NCBI GenBank assembly: GCA_024233865.1
Contig: JACKPA010000008.1
Coordinates: 82,501-146,500, forward strand
DNA from: Leptospiraceae bacterium
Lineage (GTDB): Bacteria; Spirochaetota; Leptospiria; Leptospirales; Leptospiraceae
Direction: 5' to 3'
DNA length: 64,000 nucleotides
Shown: positions 26,035-35,574 of the stretch, piece after piece
Layout: every line of letters begins with the position of its first letter
Numbering within the stretch: position 1 is the first letter of the stretch
The notes under the pieces: model-generated
What the model was told of the DNA's origin: nothing
The model's database searches: none
The model's input: only the letters and a program-made list of their open reading frames with translations
Translations under genes and position numbers: made by a program

Positions 26035-28938
26035 TTAATTTCCTGCAATTACTTCAGTATCATCTTCTTGATGCTTCTTTTCCCTTTTCTCTTTGCCAAG
26101 TTGGTAGAAAGAAACTTTCCTGTTTAGCTTTTCGGATTGTTCCATAAGTATTGATGATATATCCGTTAGTTTTTCAGCGTCTTCTACGTTGGATTGGGCT
26201 ACTTGGTTTAGCTGTGACATTGCAGTATTGATCTGACCCATACCCATTTGTTGCTCTTCGGAAGCTGATGCTATTTCTCGGATAAGATCAGCTGTTTTTT
26301 GGATATCCGGAATGATGGTATTGATCAGGGCACTGGTATCTTCTGCTACTTTGAGGCTCTGCCCGGCTACCTCTCGAATATCTACAGCAGCGTTTTTGCT
26401 TTCCTCTGCCAATTTTCTAACCTCTGTGGCTACAACAGAAAATCCGAGTCCGTTATCACCAGCTCTTGCAGCCTCAATGGAGGCATTTACGGCAAGCAAA
26501 TTGGTTTGAGAGGCAAGATCTTCGATAATATTGATCTTTTCTACAATAGTCTTCATTGCCACTAGTGTATCATTAACAGCTTTTCCACCCTTTTTTGTAT
26601 TTTCGGCTGAGCGTGTGGAAATAGATTCGGTTAGTTTGGCATTCTCACTATTGTTATTAATGGTTGCGGTAATTTCTTCGATGGAAGCGGATGACTCTTC
26701 AACGCTAGCGCCTTGCTCACTAGCACCGGATGTGAGATTTTGAGATGCTTTGGCAATTTTATCAGCTCCTTGCATAAGGTCTTTTGTAATTTGGAGTAAT
26801 TCCGATACTATATCATGGATTGTTTCCATAATATCGTTTAAACCTAGCATGATCTTTTGATAGTCGCCCTTGTATTTACTTTGTTCAGCTCTTACGTAAA
26901 GTCTACCCTCTTTTACTGCCTTCGCAAGTAGACCCGAATCACGAATCAGTGAATTGATATTGTTTTTCATGAGTTCTAGCCATTGGTGTATCTGATCCTT
27001 ATCCGATGCCTTATTCATTTTGGCATTCATGTTTCCATTGGCTATAGCTGTTACATAATCAACTAGCTCATTTAACCATTGGTGAACCCCGTTTACAGCA
27101 TCTTTCATCTGCTGATGATCACCATGACATTCAATCTCAACTCTTTCACTTAAGTCCCCACCACGGATTTTCTTCAAAATTCGGTTTCCTTCGTTAATAG
27201 GCAGTAAGGTAGCATCCAATAAACGATTGATCCCAAGTAGCATTTCTTTGAAGGAATATTCAAAATTACTCGCTCCTCCTCGAATTGAAAGATTTCCTTT
27301 TACGGATTCGTCAATTAAACTGAGAATCTCTTTATTGATGGCTAGCATGTTTTGTTTCACCAAGTCAAGAGTTTGGTTGATAAAGGCTTTTTTTCCAGGT
27401 AACTTAGGCATATCAACAGAAAGATTTCCCTTTCCATACTCGCCAACCACTTCTACGATCTTCTTTTTTACACCTATGTGAGTTCCCACCTGCTCATTTA
27501 CACCCAGAGCCATTGTTCGGTATACGCCTAGAAACTTATCAGCCGGTATAAAGTAGTCTATATCACCAGCCTCTTGTTCCTTTGCCATCTTAGCCATCTC
27601 GTCTACAAAAAGATTAAAGGTATGAACCATTGTATTCAGATTTGTTTTGAGAGTATTGAAATCACCTTTGTAGCTTTCTGTTATAATCGGAGGCACTTCG
27701 CCTTTGGCAATTTTTTCCACGTAATTGGCAGCCACTGTAACTGGAGATAGAATCGCATCCAATAAACGATTGATTCCTATGACAATATCTTTAAAGGAAT
27801 ATTCAAACCTATTTATATCACCTCTTGCGGAAAGCTCTCCATTGATAGAAGCATTGATCAATTCATGAATCTGCTGATTGATGGCTAGCATGTTCTGTTT
27901 TACCAAATCAAGGGTGTTGTTTATAAAAGCCTTTTTTCCCGGTAGTTTGGGCATGTCAACAGAAAGATTTCCTTTACCATATTCACCAACCACTTCTACG
28001 ATCTTCTTTTTTATATTGATATGGGTTGCAACCTGCTGGTTTACTCCCTCTACAACGGTTTTGTAAGCTCCTTCAAATTTCTCAGTCGGCATAAAATATT
28101 CAATATCTCCGACATCTTGTTCACGTCCCATTTTTACCATCTCATCTATTAAGCTCTGAATGGAAGTTTTCACAAGGTCAAAAGATCGAAGCAGGTTCCC
28201 AATCTCATCTTTTCTTTCATTCCGAATCTCAAATTGGAAGTTACCTTTGGATAGCTTATCCGCATAGCTGGTAGCAATTTGAATAGGATTGATTATACTA
28301 TTTTTCAACCACAAAAGAAGTAGTATGCTTAAAATGACAGTAGTTGCTATTCCGGTAAGAGATACAAACCTAGTATAAGTATACAAATTTTCGTTTGCTT
28401 CGTTTGTTTCTTTGGTTTTTTTTACCTTGTTATTTTGAAGTTCGTCTATTTTGCTTACAGCTTGGTTGAAAAGGTCAAATGACTTACCTCGTAGTAATTG
28501 CTTTGCCTCATCGTTTAAATTTCTTCGCGAAAGAGAAAGAATGTTTTCGTGATCTTGCAAATAGAGTTTGTATAGACTAAGTAATTCGTTATAGATGACT
28601 TTTTCGCTTTCACCCTTAACGTAATCACTGTATTTGTTTGAATTTTCTACAAACTTTTGCCTGTCTTCTTCCAAGTCTTTCTCAACATCTTTTTGCTCTG
28701 CAATGTCTATGGCGAGTATGTGCCGGAACTGTCGGATTCTAAAGGATGATAGGTGCTTCATCATATTCCCGGTAATTATCGTAGCGGGCATAAATTCAAT
28801 TGATACAACCTTACCGGAGTCCTTAACTTGGGATAGTTGTGTTAGGTTATAAAACCCTAATCCTAAAGATACCAAAAAGAGAAGCAAAAAGGAAAATAAA
28901 ATTTTTCGAGAAATTTGTAGGTTGTTTAACCAATTCAT
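26035..28938 (-). CDS. Methyl-accepting chemotaxis protein with poly-HAMP array
   Basis: A 967-residue transmembrane chemoreceptor. The first helix (ILFSFLLLFLVSLGLGFYN) and a second near residue 195 bracket a four-helix-bundle ligand domain. A HAMP follows, then tandem ~180-residue units: VGEYGKGNLSVDMPKLPGKKAFIN occurs at about 305 and again at about 485, each followed by a further HAMP-like segment; a third partial unit follows. The signalling hairpin holds LASQTNLLAVNASIEAARAGD and ends near residue 960. It controls CheA in the flagellar pathway. The duplicated units are near-identical at DNA level (about 27230-27560 and 27770-28100). The monocistronic gene is far longer than a classical receptor. 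Confidence 0.95.
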   Translation of the reverse strand: MNWLNNLQISRKILFSFLLLFLVSLGLGFYNLTQLSQVKDSGKVVSIEFMPATIITGNMMKHLSSFRIRQFRHILAIDIAEQKDVEKDLEEDRQKFVENSNKYSDYVKGESEKVIYNELLSLYKLYLQDHENILSLSRRNLNDEAKQLLRGKSFDLFNQAVSKIDELQNNKVKKTKETNEANENLYTYTRFVSLTGIATTVILSILLLLWLKNSIINPIQIATSYADKLSKGNFQFEIRNERKDEIGNLLRSFDLVKTSIQSLIDEMVKMGREQDVGDIEYFMPTEKFEGAYKTVVEGVNQQVATHINIKKKIVEVVGEYGKGNLSVDMPKLPGKKAFINNTLDLVKQNMLAINQQIHELINASINGELSARGDINRFEYSFKDIVIGINRLLDAILSPVTVAANYVEKIAKGEVPPIITESYKGDFNTLKTNLNTMVHTFNLFVDEMAKMAKEQEAGDIDYFIPADKFLGVYRTMALGVNEQVGTHIGVKKKIVEVVGEYGKGNLSVDMPKLPGKKAFINQTLDLVKQNMLAINKEILSLIDESVKGNLSIRGGASNFEYSFKEMLLGINRLLDATLLPINEGNRILKKIRGGDLSERVEIECHGDHQQMKDAVNGVHQWLNELVDYVTAIANGNMNAKMNKASDKDQIHQWLELMKNNINSLIRDSGLLAKAVKEGRLYVRAEQSKYKGDYQKIMLGLNDIMETIHDIVSELLQITKDLMQGADKIAKASQNLTSGASEQGASVEESSASIEEITATINNNSENAKLTESISTRSAENTKKGGKAVNDTLVAMKTIVEKINIIEDLASQTNLLAVNASIEAARAGDNGLGFSVVATEVRKLAEESKNAAVDIREVAGQSLKVAEDTSALINTIIPDIQKTADLIREIASASEEQQMGMGQINTAMSQLNQVAQSNVEDAEKLTDISSILMEQSEKLNRKVSFYQLGKEKREKKHQEDDTEVIAGN

Positions 28939-29202
28939 AAAAAAAACCTTAAAAATGTTGATTAGAATTAAACTCTATTTTCTTAACTTGTACGTCAATA
29001 CCTATCTGAAAAACTCTCAACAAATTATAATTGATTTTGAGTCTCATATCTATACAATCACCGTAAAAACTCTCTTGCCATCTACAGAGGTTGACCTCAA
29101 AAACTGGACAGAAAAATTAAAAAATAAGAGAATAAAATAGGCTATCCAAAAAAAAGGAAAGTCAATGAAACCAAGAAAAACATACGAACCAAAATTTTGG
29201 AC

Positions 29203-29231
29203 TTGACATTTTTGAAATAAAATCGTATCTT
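29203..29231 (+). promoter_or_regulatory. Sigma-70-like promoter
   Basis: TTGACA at 29203-29208, exactly 17 bp, then TATCTT at 29226-29231. It points at the short DUF5615-like remnant and possibly the regulator beyond it. Confidence 0.5.
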
Positions 29232-29314
29232 GGGATGTTGGTTATTATAGTCAAACTATAAAAGTATGGAGTTAATTAAAAGGCAATATATTATCGTTTC
29301 ATTAAGTAAGCAAT

Positions 29315-29437
29315 ATGAAGAAATTTCTAATTGATGTAAACTTACCTTATTATTTTTCTCTATGGAATAAAGAAGAATATATTCATTTAAAAGATATTAA
29401 CGACGAGTGGAAAGATGAGATGGTATGGATAAAATAG
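29315..29437 (+). pseudogene. Truncated DUF5615-type PIN-like toxin
   Basis: Forty codons beginning MKKFLIDVNLPYYF and continuing through a LKDINDEWKDEMVWIK end. This is the N-terminal third of DUF5615 PIN-like proteins (typical opening MKFLIDxNLP, then a D-E-x-I/V-W motif). The rest of the domain, including the downstream acidic residues, is missing. A good promoter lies upstream. It may be a remnant of a toxin-antitoxin pair; an overlapping 22-codon frame at 29266-29334 could be what is left of a partner. The surrounding 28939-29477 gap holds nothing else convincing. Confidence 0.5.
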
Positions 29438-29477
29438 ATTTAAAATTTTTATTATGACCTATGTTTAAACGCTAAAC

Positions 29478-30038
29478 ATGATAACCAATTTAGAAAATAT
29501 ATTTATTATAGATGATGATGTTGAATCTAATCAAACCATTGGTCGGATTTTAAATGTCTTTAGCAAAGACATCATCATCTATTCCAATTGGGATAGCATA
29601 AATGAACTTCGCTTGCACACCTATAGCTTATTGATTTTTAATTCTTTGTTTATAGGGCATGGCAATGTAGGGTATAATGTCTTCGTAAAAACGAATCGGA
29701 AAAGGATAGGAAAAGACCTTTTTTGCATGGTACTTTTGGATTCCATCCATTCTATTCCAGAAGAAGATTTTGTGGAAGATTTGATCTACAAACCGGTTCG
29801 GAAATTTGAAATATTATTCGCTGTAAATAGGTTAATGAAAAAAATTAACGTCATCCATGAAAATAAAATTCTCAAATCTTCTATCCTTATCAAAGAAAAT
29901 ACTCCTCTAAAAGAAATTGAAAAACAGGTGATCATCCATACCGTTACTAGATTTGAAGGCTCTAAAGCAAAGGCTGCCAATATCTTGGGAATCAGCAAAA
30001 GAAGCATTGAGCTGAAATACAACGAATGGGGATTGTAG
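29478..30038 (+). CDS. Receiver-like domain with Fis-type DNA-binding helix-turn-helix
   Basis: A 186-residue regulator. The N-terminus resembles a response-regulator receiver: acidic cluster IFIIDDDVESNQ and IYKPVRKFEIL with the conserved Lys-Pro. At the usual phosphoacceptor place the sequence reads LLIFNSLFIGHG, so Asn appears to replace Asp. The C-terminus, GSKAKAANILGISKRSIELKYNEWGL, is a Fis/NtrC-type helix-turn-helix. It is therefore probably a phosphorylation-independent or differently regulated transcription factor. No kinase is adjacent. Its end converges on aroC with 16 bp between stops. Confidence 0.8.
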   Translation: MITNLENIFIIDDDVESNQTIGRILNVFSKDIIIYSNWDSINELRLHTYSLLIFNSLFIGHGNVGYNVFVKTNRKRIGKDLFCMVLLDSIHSIPEEDFVEDLIYKPVRKFEILFAVNRLMKKINVIHENKILKSSILIKENTPLKEIEKQVIIHTVTRFEGSKAKAANILGISKRSIELKYNEWGL

Positions 30039-30054
30039 GTTTTAGATAGAAAAT

Positions 30055-31170
30055 TCACTCCTTTTTCCATTTTTGATGCCAACTTGGATTAAGAGCTCTC
30101 TGATACAAATAGGCATCCATTAGTACAAGGTGAATTGCGGCTTCTACGATAGGAACGGCTCTAGGGAGAACGCAAGGATCGTGCCTACCACCTACTTTTG
30201 TAGTAACTTCTTCCGGTGTATCGTTGACCGTTGCTTGTTCTTGGGAAATGGTTGCAGTAGGTTTAAAAGCAGCTCGTACCATAATGGTTTCACCGTTGGA
30301 AATACCACCTTGGATACCTCCGGATCGATTGGTTTTGGTTCTGATTTGATTGGTTTCCTTTTCTACATAAAATTCATCATTGTGAGCGCTGCCAGTAAGC
30401 TTAGTTCCTTCAAAGCCGGAACCAAATTCAACGCCTTTACAAGCCGGAATAGATAACAAAGCTTTTCCTATATCAGCTTCTAGCTTATCATAAACGGGGT
30501 CCCCAAGTCCTGGAGGAACGTTTTTACATACCGCTCGAACCGTTCCGCCAATAGAATCACCGGATTTTCGAACTTCTCGAATTCTTTCTTCCATGAGTTC
30601 TGCCATTTTTGAGTCAGGGCATCTTACTATGTTTTGGTCTACTTCCTCTATCGAATTGGGAAAATTTTGGGTGATATTTGCAAATATGTCTCCCACGGAA
30701 TCTACCCAAGCGATTGTGACAATTCCCAATTCTTGTTCCAGGATTTGTTTTGCCAATGCACCAGCTGCAACTCTAGCGATTGTTTCCCTTACCGAAGCTC
30801 GCCCGCCTCCTACATGAGAACGATGACCGTATTTTGCATGGTAGGTATAATCCGCGTGAGAAGGTCGAAAAACGTGTCTCAATTTTTCATAATCTTCCGA
30901 GCGATGGTCTTTATTGTCTACAATCATAGCAAGAGAAGTTCCTATGGTTTTTCCTTCAAATATACCCGATACAATTTTAACTTGATCACTTTCCTGTCTG
31001 GACGTTGTAATGGAGCTTTGACCTGGCTTTCTTCTATCCAATTCTTTTTGAATTTTTTCCATATCAACCGGAAATCCTGCTGGAATTCCTTCTATAACGA
31101 CCCCCACAGAAATTCCGTGAGATTCTCCGAATGTTGTGACTTTAAATATTTTTCCCCAAGTTGACGGCAT
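30055..31170 (-). CDS. aroC: Chorismate synthase
   Basis: A 371-residue cytoplasmic enzyme that converts EPSP to chorismate with reduced FMN, the last step of the shikimate pathway. Signatures include GESHGISVGVVIEG near the start, RSHVGGGRASVRETIARVAAG and GRHDPCVLPRAVPIVEAA. The length is standard. No other shikimate gene is nearby. Confidence 0.97.
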   Translation of the reverse strand: MPSTWGKIFKVTTFGESHGISVGVVIEGIPAGFPVDMEKIQKELDRRKPGQSSITTSRQESDQVKIVSGIFEGKTIGTSLAMIVDNKDHRSEDYEKLRHVFRPSHADYTYHAKYGHRSHVGGGRASVRETIARVAAGALAKQILEQELGIVTIAWVDSVGDIFANITQNFPNSIEEVDQNIVRCPDSKMAELMEERIREVRKSGDSIGGTVRAVCKNVPPGLGDPVYDKLEADIGKALLSIPACKGVEFGSGFEGTKLTGSAHNDEFYVEKETNQIRTKTNRSGGIQGGISNGETIMVRAAFKPTATISQEQATVNDTPEEVTTKVGGRHDPCVLPRAVPIVEAAIHLVLMDAYLYQRALNPSWHQKWKKE

Positions 31171-31228
31171 GAATCTATAATTTGTGAATCCCTATTGCTT
31201 TCAAATCAAAAATAAAAGATAAACTCTT

Positions 31229-32089
31229 TTAAGTCTTTTTTTGATAAATGGTATGTCCTAAAAATTTAAAGCTGTCCGTAATCCCAAACAAAGTTTCCGA
31301 ATGACCTATAATAAGCAATCCTTCACTTGTCATAATTTTTTCCATTTGAGAAAACAGCTTTTTTTGAGTAGGCTTGTCGAAATATATGATTACATTTCTA
31401 CAAAAAATAATATCCATTTTGTCCGAAAACGGATAAGGAGATTCTAAAAGATTGATTTTTTGAAAATGTATCATGCTTTTTAAAAATGATTTTGCCTGGT
31501 ATTCTCGTGAACTTCCTTCTACCTTTAGAATATCAAAATACTTTAAAACCAAATCTTTTCTCATGGTTGCTAGTCTTTCGTCTTTATAGACACCTTTTTC
31601 TGCCGTTGCTAAAACATTTGTATCTATGTCAGAAGCGAAAATTTTAATATCCCAATTAGATTTTTGACTAAAATATTCGTGCACTGTGATAGCTATGGAA
31701 TAGGGTTCTTCTCCCGTTGAGCTAGCAGAACACCATATTCTCAATTTTTTTATACCACCAGCTTTGCTTTTTTCTAAGCTTGGAAAGTATGTATTTTTTA
31801 AAAAATCAAAATGGTGGTTTTCTCTAAAAAAATCTGTTTTGTTGGTTGTAATTCGATTTATAATTTCTAAAATTTCTTTTTGAAAAAAAACTTTATCCGT
31901 TTTTAGTTTCACAACATAATCTTCAAAATTTTTAATACCTAGGGTTCTTAACCTAATATTAAGCCTGGATTGAAGCATAATTTTTTTGTGAGGTGCAAGG
32001 AATATACCGGTTTTTTGATAGATAACATCCTTAAGGTATCCAAAATCCGCGTCTTTAATGTTTATAATAGAATTGAAAAAATCAGTCAC
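31229..32089 (-). CDS. cheR: Chemotaxis protein methyltransferase CheR
   Basis: A 286-residue SAM-dependent enzyme that methylates glutamates of chemoreceptors. The N-terminal helical domain is followed by the Rossmann domain with WCSASSTGEEPYSIAI (SAM loop), ASDIDTNVLATAEKGVY and FCRNVIIYFD. The start is GTG at 32089; an ATG two bases upstream is out of frame. The chemoreceptor at 26035-28938 is a plausible substrate, although the two genes are not in one operon. The sequence lacks the TPR tail of some CheR proteins. Confidence 0.94.
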   Translation of the reverse strand: MTDFFNSIINIKDADFGYLKDVIYQKTGIFLAPHKKIMLQSRLNIRLRTLGIKNFEDYVVKLKTDKVFFQKEILEIINRITTNKTDFFRENHHFDFLKNTYFPSLEKSKAGGIKKLRIWCSASSTGEEPYSIAITVHEYFSQKSNWDIKIFASDIDTNVLATAEKGVYKDERLATMRKDLVLKYFDILKVEGSSREYQAKSFLKSMIHFQKINLLESPYPFSDKMDIIFCRNVIIYFDKPTQKKLFSQMEKIMTSEGLLIIGHSETLFGITDSFKFLGHTIYQKKT

Positions 32090-32263
32090 ATCGTATAAGA
32101 CTAGATAAAATCCTAATCTGTAAATAATATTTTTAAATTTTGTATATATTAAAAACTAATTTTATTTTTCTTTTAAAAATATCTGGAATAATTAGTTTTG
32201 TATAAAGTATCATGCCACCCGGAACAGGATGGAAGTTTGCTGTACTTTTTTAGGATTTATAGG

Positions 32264-32443
32264 ATGTTAAAATTACTAGCCATTTTTTTAATCATATATA
32301 TTATTTATAAATTTATATCCTCTGTTTTTTCGAGGATTATTTTTGTGCAGAATCAAGGTTCAAGAAATACACGATTTGGATATGAACAAAATCAAGAAAA
32401 AGATATTTCTGACAAAGCTAGAGTGATAGATGATGAGAAATAA
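32264..32443 (+). CDS. Small single-helix membrane protein
   Basis: A 59-residue protein: one long hydrophobic helix (MLKLLAIFLIIYIIYKFIS) followed by a charged tail ending ISDKARVIDDEK. The ATG at 32264 is chosen because AGGATTTATAGG precedes it and the helix begins at once; a TTG-initiated extension from 32198 lacks support. Its end overlaps the next gene by 14 bp, so the two and the thioredoxin after them form an operon. The Asp/Glu-rich cytoplasmic tail recalls DUF4834-like proteins, but this is weak. Confidence 0.6.
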   Translation: MLKLLAIFLIIYIIYKFISSVFSRIIFVQNQGSRNTRFGYEQNQEKDISDKARVIDDEK

Positions 32444-32975
32444 TTGGGTTTTTTATAGAAAAAACAAAATATCCACTGTTAAGAAGCGTTTTTTGCTTCT
32501 TTTCTTCTGCTTATTGTCGTTCTATTGTAGCCCCTCACAGGGGGAATTTGGTTGGGCAACAACAAACAATGAAGGAATGGATGCCTTTGAAAAGCAGTTT
32601 TATATTGTAACCGAATATAAAATGATGAAGAGTAATATCTTTTTTTCTCCTACGGATAAAATCCATTATGTTTATAAATTTGGAAATTTTCCGGTTGCGG
32701 GTTCGGAATTCATTGTTGTTTTGGAAAAAGAATCCCTCGGTTTTGTTGAAATTGATTTAAAGAAAAAATTAGTTGAACCTGAGAGCAATTCGTTACGAGA
32801 CAATTTTGAGCCTTTAAGCGTCGGAAAGTACCGATTAAAAATTGTATACGACCAAGAAACAATTGATGAAGTCATCTTCGAAGTTCTACCGGAAGGCGGA
32901 TACTATAACCTAGAAGTCAAAGATTCTGATTCTCAATTTGAAGAACAGGATGAAATTTTAAAATATTCCAGATAG
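32430..32975 (+). CDS. Putative lipoprotein
   Basis: A 181-residue protein with a basic n-region, hydrophobic core FLLLFFCLLSFY and a Cys at SFYCSPSQ, a spirochaete-type lipobox. The mature part is beta-rich (SNIFFSPTDKIHYVYKFGN, GKYRLKIVYDQETIDEVIFEV) and ends in an acidic tail. It should be anchored to a membrane through acylated Cys. Function is unknown. It overlaps the preceding membrane gene and lies 12 bp before a thioredoxin-fold gene. Confidence 0.75.
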   Translation: MMRNNWVFYRKNKISTVKKRFLLLFFCLLSFYCSPSQGEFGWATTNNEGMDAFEKQFYIVTEYKMMKSNIFFSPTDKIHYVYKFGNFPVAGSEFIVVLEKESLGFVEIDLKKKLVEPESNSLRDNFEPLSVGKYRLKIVYDQETIDEVIFEVLPEGGYYNLEVKDSDSQFEEQDEILKYSR

Positions 32976-32987
32976 CGAAATGATACA

Positions 32988-33470
32988 ATGAAAAAAATTT
33001 TACTAATTCTTCTTTTAATATTATTATGTTTTTGCAAGAGAGAATTTAATGCCAACTACTTAAGCATTTCTTTAAAAGACTGGGAGGGGAATGAGCAGAG
33101 CATAAAAAATTATAAGGGTAAAGTAGTTATTTTGGATTTTTGGGCTACATGGTGTGGACCTTGTATTAAATCTTTTCCGGTAATTGAATATTTACGTGAA
33201 AAATCAAATCCTAAAAATTATGTATTTTTAGGTGTAAATACAGACACCAACTTAAATGCAACCCAGGTTAAAAATTTTGCTGACAAATATGGAGTAAAAT
33301 ACAATAGTCTGCTCGATCCAACATTAAAACTTTCCAGTGCAATGGGAGTCAGGGGATTACCTGGTTTATTTGTTTTGGATCGAAGCGGTCAAGTTATTTA
33401 TCGTCAATACGGTATCAATTCCAACGATATATCCGGCTTGTTAAACAAAATGGAAAAATGGGAAAAGTAG
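32988..33470 (+). CDS. Thioredoxin-like (TlpA/ResA-type) lipoprotein
   Basis: A 160-residue extracytoplasmic thiol-disulfide protein. The signal MKKILLILLLILLCFCKRE carries a lipobox-like Cys, and the active site is WATWCGPCIKSFP (about residue 55). GVRGLPGLFVLD contains the cis-Pro. Family members reduce apocytochrome c or other exported thiols. Last gene of a three-gene cluster with the preceding lipoprotein, perhaps acting on a shared envelope substrate. A dispersed repeat follows 11 bp after the stop. Confidence 0.9.
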   Translation: MKKILLILLLILLCFCKREFNANYLSISLKDWEGNEQSIKNYKGKVVILDFWATWCGPCIKSFPVIEYLREKSNPKNYVFLGVNTDTNLNATQVKNFADKYGVKYNSLLDPTLKLSSAMGVRGLPGLFVLDRSGQVIYRQYGINSNDISGLLNKMEKWEK

Positions 33471-33481
33471 CTTCTTTTATA

Positions 33482-33586
33482 TATACTCAACGCGGAGTGG
33501 TTTTCGGATATGGAATTAAAGAAAATCCTTTAAAATCAAATGAATCTAATCATGTTAATCACGGAAATCACTCTAATCATAGTATA
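33482..33586 (-). repeat. Dispersed short repeat, copy 3 of 3 (inverted)
   Basis: On the minus strand it carries the same TATAC, ATGATTAGAGTGATTT, GATTAGATTCATTTGATTTT and CCACTC blocks as copies at 21024 and 21864. Its left end supplies the last three codons (ATA CTA TGA) of the gene at 33577-34221. Confidence 0.75.
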
Positions 33587-34221
33587 GCTTCCGTTTTTGT
33601 GATGATTTTATCAATATAATCTTTTACCTTGCACAGAATAGAATAGATTTCAAAAATATCATTTCCGGTAGCGTCATAGGCTCTGCTAATGGTATACTCA
33701 TTTTGAATTAAAACAACAAAATACCAAAAACGCCCTTCGACAAGGGCACCATATAAGGGGTTATTGCTGTTGTTTATGGTTTTTGCAGCAAGCATTTCTA
33801 TCAGCAGTTGTCCGTCTGGGTCGTTTACTGCACGTCGTGACGGTTTATATTCGTGCAAAAAAAAGAAAGGAGTACGTGGTTTTTGTAATCCGGATGCCAC
33901 CATAAAATCGACTTTCCCCGATACTTCGATATTTTTTATTTTTGCGGTAAGCGTTCTCTGTGAAAAAGCTTTGTATTTATCAGTATTAAAGTCCACTAAA
34001 ATAAGAAGAGGTCCTATGAATTGCATTTTAAGCTCATCTTCATTCCATGTATTCACATAAAGCAAAAGTTTTTGAGATAACATTATAAGGACTTTTGTTT
34101 GAAATTCGTCAACCTTTTTTTCAATTGATGTCCAATTCGTTAATAGTTTACTCTCTAAGTTGCGTTGAATATTAAATTCTATCTGGAGATCATCTATTGT
34201 CCATGTTTCAAATGCTCTCAT
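33577..34221 (-). CDS. Conserved hypothetical protein, possible PD-(D/E)XK fold
   Basis: A 214-residue soluble protein. The pair SGKVDFMVASG and FFFLHEYKPSRRAVNDPDGQ gives an Asp followed by Glu-x-Lys on consecutive beta strands, the pattern of PD-(D/E)XK nucleases, in a context of FSQRTLTAKIKNIEV and EGRFWYFVVL. Similar proteins occur scattered in Bacteroidetes and spirochaetes. The stop codon comes from an adjoining dispersed repeat, so the C-terminus may have been altered by insertion. Nuclease activity is inferred only. Confidence 0.6.
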   Translation of the reverse strand: MRAFETWTIDDLQIEFNIQRNLESKLLTNWTSIEKKVDEFQTKVLIMLSQKLLLYVNTWNEDELKMQFIGPLLILVDFNTDKYKAFSQRTLTAKIKNIEVSGKVDFMVASGLQKPRTPFFFLHEYKPSRRAVNDPDGQLLIEMLAAKTINNSNNPLYGALVEGRFWYFVVLIQNEYTISRAYDATGNDIFEIYSILCKVKDYIDKIITKTEAIL

Positions 34222-34308
34222 AATTTTTTTACCTATGAACCTTTATTCTATAATTTTATAAGTCCCAAATTATAGAGTCAAGGCAAAATTAAAAGCTTAT
34301 ACCTTAAC

Positions 34309-35559
34309 TCACGTCAAATACTTATCGATCCCAATAGACGCAATGGTAGAAGTTGTCCAAGCATTTTGGAAGTTGAATCCACCGGTGATTCCGTCGATAT
34401 CAATCACCTCACCCGCAAAAAACATTCCTGGAATAATTTTGCTTTCCATTTTTTCAAAATTTATTTCCTTTCGTTTCACTCCACCGCATGTTACAAATTC
34501 ATCTTTGAAGGTAGATTTTCCATCCATATCAAACTCTCCTGCCGTAATTTCCTTGGATAATTGGCTTAGTTCGTCATTGGAAGTTTCTGCTAGCCGTTTA
34601 TCAAGTGGTATATTTGCATTGGAGAGAAACATTTGAAACAGACGAGAAGGAAAAGGATGTAGTGAAATCGAGCCAATGAGCTTACTGGGATTATCTTTTC
34701 GCAAATTCGTAAAATAAGAGAATAATTCATTGGTTTGAAAATCTCCTATCCAATTTATGCCTATTTTTGCTTTATAGTCGGATTCCGCAAGATTTTTTGC
34801 TTCAAAAGCAGAAAGCTTTAGTATAGCAGGACCGCTAAATCCCCAATGCGTAATTAACAGTGGTCCGGATTGAGGTTTGCCTTTTGGCAATAACCGAACT
34901 TCTGCTTTAGGGACTGATATTCCCGGAAGATTGGAATAGCGAGAATTTGGTATGGAAAAAGTGAATAAGGACGGAACAGGAGGTTCTATTGTGTGTCCGA
35001 GACTTGTGAGCCAATTCCAAACTTTTTTACTGGAACCCGTAGCAATAAGTATACATGCACATTTTATTTCCGTATCATTGTCTATGGATAAAACAAACCT
35101 TTCTTCTTTAGAATCCGGATTGAGAAAAATAGACCTCACACCGGTTCCAAGCAAGAGATTGATTTCCTGCTTTTGGGTTTCGGAAAGAAAGCAGTTTATG
35201 ATGGTTGAAGAAGAATCCGTAGTTGGAAACATTCTCCCGTCTTCTTCTGCTTTTAAAGCAACATTCCTTTTTTGAAACCATGTGATTGTGTCTTTAGGTT
35301 GGAATTTTTGAAAGGCATACTTTAGTTCTTTTGAGCCTCTCGGATATTTCTTTATGAGTTCTTCTATGTCAAACAGATTGTGGGTGACATTACACCTTCC
35401 TCCACCGGATATCTTTACTTTTCCTAAAGGTTCTTTACTTTTTTCTAGTAATACAATATTCGCTTTTGATTTAATTTTTTCAGCTAATTGGAGAGCTCCA
35501 AAAAAACCGGCAGCTCCGCCACCGATAACACATACATTAGGTTTCAAATTTTTCATCAT
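34309..35559 (-). CDS. HI0933/BaiN-family FAD-dependent oxidoreductase
   Basis: A 416-residue flavoprotein. The N-terminal Rossmann motif is VCVIGGGAAGFFGALQLAE, followed by GKVKISGGGRCNVTHNL, a family hallmark. The C-terminal FAD motif is GMFFAGEVIDIDGITGGFNFQNAW. Members are related to HI0933 and BaiN, putative NAD(P)H-dependent oxidoreductases or dehydrogenases of uncertain substrate. It begins 15 bp after queC stops, so both are probably in one operon; there is no known link to queuosine. Confidence 0.92.
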   Translation of the reverse strand: MMKNLKPNVCVIGGGAAGFFGALQLAEKIKSKANIVLLEKSKEPLGKVKISGGGRCNVTHNLFDIEELIKKYPRGSKELKYAFQKFQPKDTITWFQKRNVALKAEEDGRMFPTTDSSSTIINCFLSETQKQEINLLLGTGVRSIFLNPDSKEERFVLSIDNDTEIKCACILIATGSSKKVWNWLTSLGHTIEPPVPSLFTFSIPNSRYSNLPGISVPKAEVRLLPKGKPQSGPLLITHWGFSGPAILKLSAFEAKNLAESDYKAKIGINWIGDFQTNELFSYFTNLRKDNPSKLIGSISLHPFPSRLFQMFLSNANIPLDKRLAETSNDELSQLSKEITAGEFDMDGKSTFKDEFVTCGGVKRKEINFEKMESKIIPGMFFAGEVIDIDGITGGFNFQNAWTTSTIASIGIDKYLT

Positions 35560-35574
35560 TTAACGATATAATGT

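Noticed and set aside
28922..29140. 72-codon frame beginning opposite the chemoreceptor start
   Set aside because: No ribosome-binding site, overlap with the chemoreceptor 5' end and no family resemblance; it may be real but is not supported.
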